Positions 6,204 through 7,303 of a stretch of DNA of 7,303 nt are shown in pieces (the stretch's first letter is position 1; each line of letters opens with the position of its first letter). The notes beneath the pieces are model-generated. The model was not told the DNA's origin, ran no database searches, and saw only the letters and a program-made list of their open reading frames with translations. The stretch spans positions 1-7,303 of the forward strand of contig CAZIQY010000111.1 in assembly GCA_964541605.1 (NCBI GenBank), read 5' to 3'. This DNA comes from CAZIQY01 sp964541605. GTDB taxonomy: Bacteria > Desulfobacterota > Syntrophia > Syntrophales > UBA2185. Made by a program: the position numbers and the translations under genes.

Positions 6204-6787
6204 TGGCTACGGGAGAAGAATCCTTCAAGTTGACAGAGGATAAGATGAATAGTCTAATTGAGCCGCCGTGTTCACAGGATGGTAAGGATAAGATCAAGAT
6301 CCTGATTGTTGAGGATGACCTTACCACCAGGATGCTGTATGACAAGGGACTTTTCAATCAAATATTCGATAGGAAAATAGCAGTTTCTGGTAAAGAAGCA
6401 ATTCGTGTTTATGATGAATGGCATCCCGATATTATCCTGCTTGACATTTATCTGCCGGAAATGACCGGGTACCAAGTATTGAAAGAGATTCGGTCAATCA
6501 TAGAAGATAAGAAGACAACCATCGTGATGGCAACGACACTGTCCGCCAAGGAGGATGTCCTGTCCTGCGCGAAACTGGGTATTGAAGGTTACATCATCAA
6601 ACCCTTCTCGTGTAGTGACATCGGGGCGAAGATCATGGGTTATTATGCAAAGAAAGAACCCGAAAGGGCGCGAAAGGCCGAGGCCCTGTGCAAGGAAATT
6701 GTGAGGCAATCTCAAGTTAAATTGCTTTTGGATAATGATAAGTCAAAGACGAAAGAAGATGCGGAAGGTGTGCGAGACAGCACATAG
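6200..6787 (+). CDS. Single-domain receiver (CheY-like) protein
   Basis: A 195-aa protein with one receiver, about residues 32-150: E38/D39/D40, phosphoacceptor D82 in LLDIYLPEMTG, T112 and K134 in IIKPFSCSD. The first 30 residues look disordered. The C-terminal 45 residues are charged and helical with no output domain. Known of such proteins: they act by protein-protein contact or as phosphate sinks and relay steps. Here it could compete with the preceding regulator for phosphate from the kinase HPt. Start: ATG 6200 overlaps the previous stop in an ATGA junction, with GGAG (6188-6191) 8 bases upstream. ATG 6203 is also in frame. ATG 6245 has its own GAGG (6236-6239) and would give a 180-aa form starting MNSLIEPP. 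The gene is AT-richer than the one before it (19 G+C in the 60 bases from 6361, against 37 from 5881), suggesting a separate origin. Confidence 0.88.
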   Translation: MMATGEESFKLTEDKMNSLIEPPCSQDGKDKIKILIVEDDLTTRMLYDKGLFNQIFDRKIAVSGKEAIRVYDEWHPDIILLDIYLPEMTGYQVLKEIRSIIEDKKTTIVMATTLSAKEDVLSCAKLGIEGYIIKPFSCSDIGAKIMGYYAKKEPERARKAEALCKEIVRQSQVKLLLDNDKSKTKEDAEGVRDST

Positions 6788-6978
6788 GACGCGAAAACAG
6801 GAGAAGCAGCGGGGGAATCGGTATCGAACAATGCCGCCAGAAACTTCCCGGGGCTGATTTTGCTGCGAGCGACGCCCGGCTTGCAAACGAACAGACGCTG
6901 CAATTGACCGGTCACAAGTAATCACCGAAAGAATGATTCATCATGTGATGCACTCGATTTCTAACGGCAATCATTCAC

Positions 6979-7117
6979 TCATCCCGAAACTGAAAGTCAC
7001 CGATAAGCAGGTGAACACAAGCACGTCATTATTCATGTTTTATCCCAATCAGCCTTATTGATAGTAAATCATATCTACACATAGGCTGATCATGCCAGAT
7101 CAATGAATTCGGGATGA
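6979..7117. repeat. Nested inverted repeats, possible structured RNA
   Basis: Outer arms TCATCCCGAA (6979-6988) and TTCGGGATGA (7108-7117) are perfect 10-bp complements about 120 bases apart. Inside them, ATCAGCCT (7048-7055) and AGGCTGAT (7083-7090) form an 8-bp pair that extends past a one-base bulge. Two nested complementary pairs in non-coding DNA could be a folded RNA or the decayed ends of a small mobile element. No known RNA family was recognised. Confidence 0.4.
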
Positions 7118-7148
7118 AAGCGCGCAGATTTTAATGCGTGATTTTTTA

Positions 7149-7171
7149 GGGGCAGGTAGTATTCCTGCCTT
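7149..7171 (+). terminator. Short hairpin, weak candidate terminator
   Basis: GGCAGG (7151-7156) pairs with CCTGCC (7164-7169) around a 7-base loop, with two G-T pairs extending the foot. The following TCCTCTTT is pyrimidine-rich but not a true T-run, and the hairpin is about 360 bases past the last stop codon, so it is a poor terminator for the operon. Confidence 0.25.
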
Positions 7172-7264
7172 CCTCTTTAAGTAAACAATGTGCTGCAAAT
7201 TTAGCTCGTATTTCTTACCATATAACCAGTATTGCATTGATAACATCCATTTATGAAAGTCCAA

Positions 7265-7303
7265 AACTTGAATACCCCGTCCTGTGGACGGGGATGAAAA
7301 GTT
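7265..7303. repeat. Strong GC-rich hairpin at the window edge (IS200/IS605-like or REP-like end)
   Basis: CCCCGTCC (7275-7282) and GGACGGGG (7286-7293) form a perfect 8-bp stem with a TGT loop. Flanking AACTT (7265-7269) and AAGTT (7299-7303) also pair, leaving two 5-base internal loops. Such CCCCGTCC/GGACGGGG hairpins recall the subterminal palindromes at IS200/IS605-family ends and REP sequences handled by Y1 transposases. No transposase or tnpB lies in the window, and the DNA beyond 7303 is unseen. A first CRISPR repeat is a less likely reading, as only one copy is visible. Confidence 0.45.

Larger units (their letters stand above)
6788..7303. other. Gene-free 3' region of the operon
   Basis: No supported gene in about 515 bases. 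The first part (to about 6910) is GC-rich and has open short frames without a good start, possibly a gene remnant. The rest is AT-rich and holds several inverted repeats, listed separately. No hairpin with a clean T-run follows the last gene, so the operon's terminator is not identified. Confidence 0.6.

Noticed and set aside
7275..7303. CRISPR repeat
   Set aside because: Only one copy is visible, no spacer pattern exists to its left, and the palindrome is longer than in the type I-E repeats it recalls. Sequence to the right would be needed.

Overview
The window reads as a chromosomal segment from a Gram-negative anaerobe or relative in the Desulfobacterota (former Deltaproteobacteria). This is an inference. 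It rests on the multidomain soluble hybrid kinase, the FIST sensor next to it, and a response regulator with a C-terminal CxxC...CxxC module of a kind I associate with that group. No rRNA, tRNA or species-diagnostic gene is present.

Layout: (1) 1-833, minus strand: the N-terminal 277 codons of a MoxR/CoxD-type AAA+ ATPase, running off the left edge. (2) About 834-1653: a long divergent gene-free region holding a candidate minus-strand promoter, an imperfect palindrome at 891-916, a perfect 18-bp palindrome at 1081-1098, and a good sigma70-like plus-strand promoter at 1247-1276 whose -10 element is one arm of an inverted repeat. (3) 1654-6787, plus strand: a compact four-gene signalling operon. 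It encodes a FIST-domain sensor, a 911-aa soluble hybrid histidine kinase (PAS, HisKA, HATPase, REC, REC, HPt), a response regulator with a cysteine-rich C-terminus, and a small single-receiver protein. The genes overlap or lie within 20 bases of each other, each with its own ribosome binding site. (4) 6788-7303: gene-free, with nested inverted repeats, a short hairpin, and a strong GC-rich hairpin at the right edge that resembles an IS200/IS605-type or REP-type end.

Proposed working model: the cytosolic FIST protein binds a small ligand and controls the kinase beside it. The kinase autophosphorylates at H267, passes phosphate through its receivers (D558 and/or D701) to its HPt domain (H853), and from there to one or both separate receivers. 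The arrangement recalls the NosP (FIST, haem/NO sensor) and NahK (hybrid kinase) pairs known from other proteobacteria. Whether this FIST protein binds haem cannot be told from the sequence.

Base composition is patchy. The FIST gene, the sensory N-terminus of the kinase and the last receiver gene are AT-richer. The kinase catalytic core and the first response regulator are clearly GC-richer. This suggests the cluster was assembled by domain or gene shuffling.
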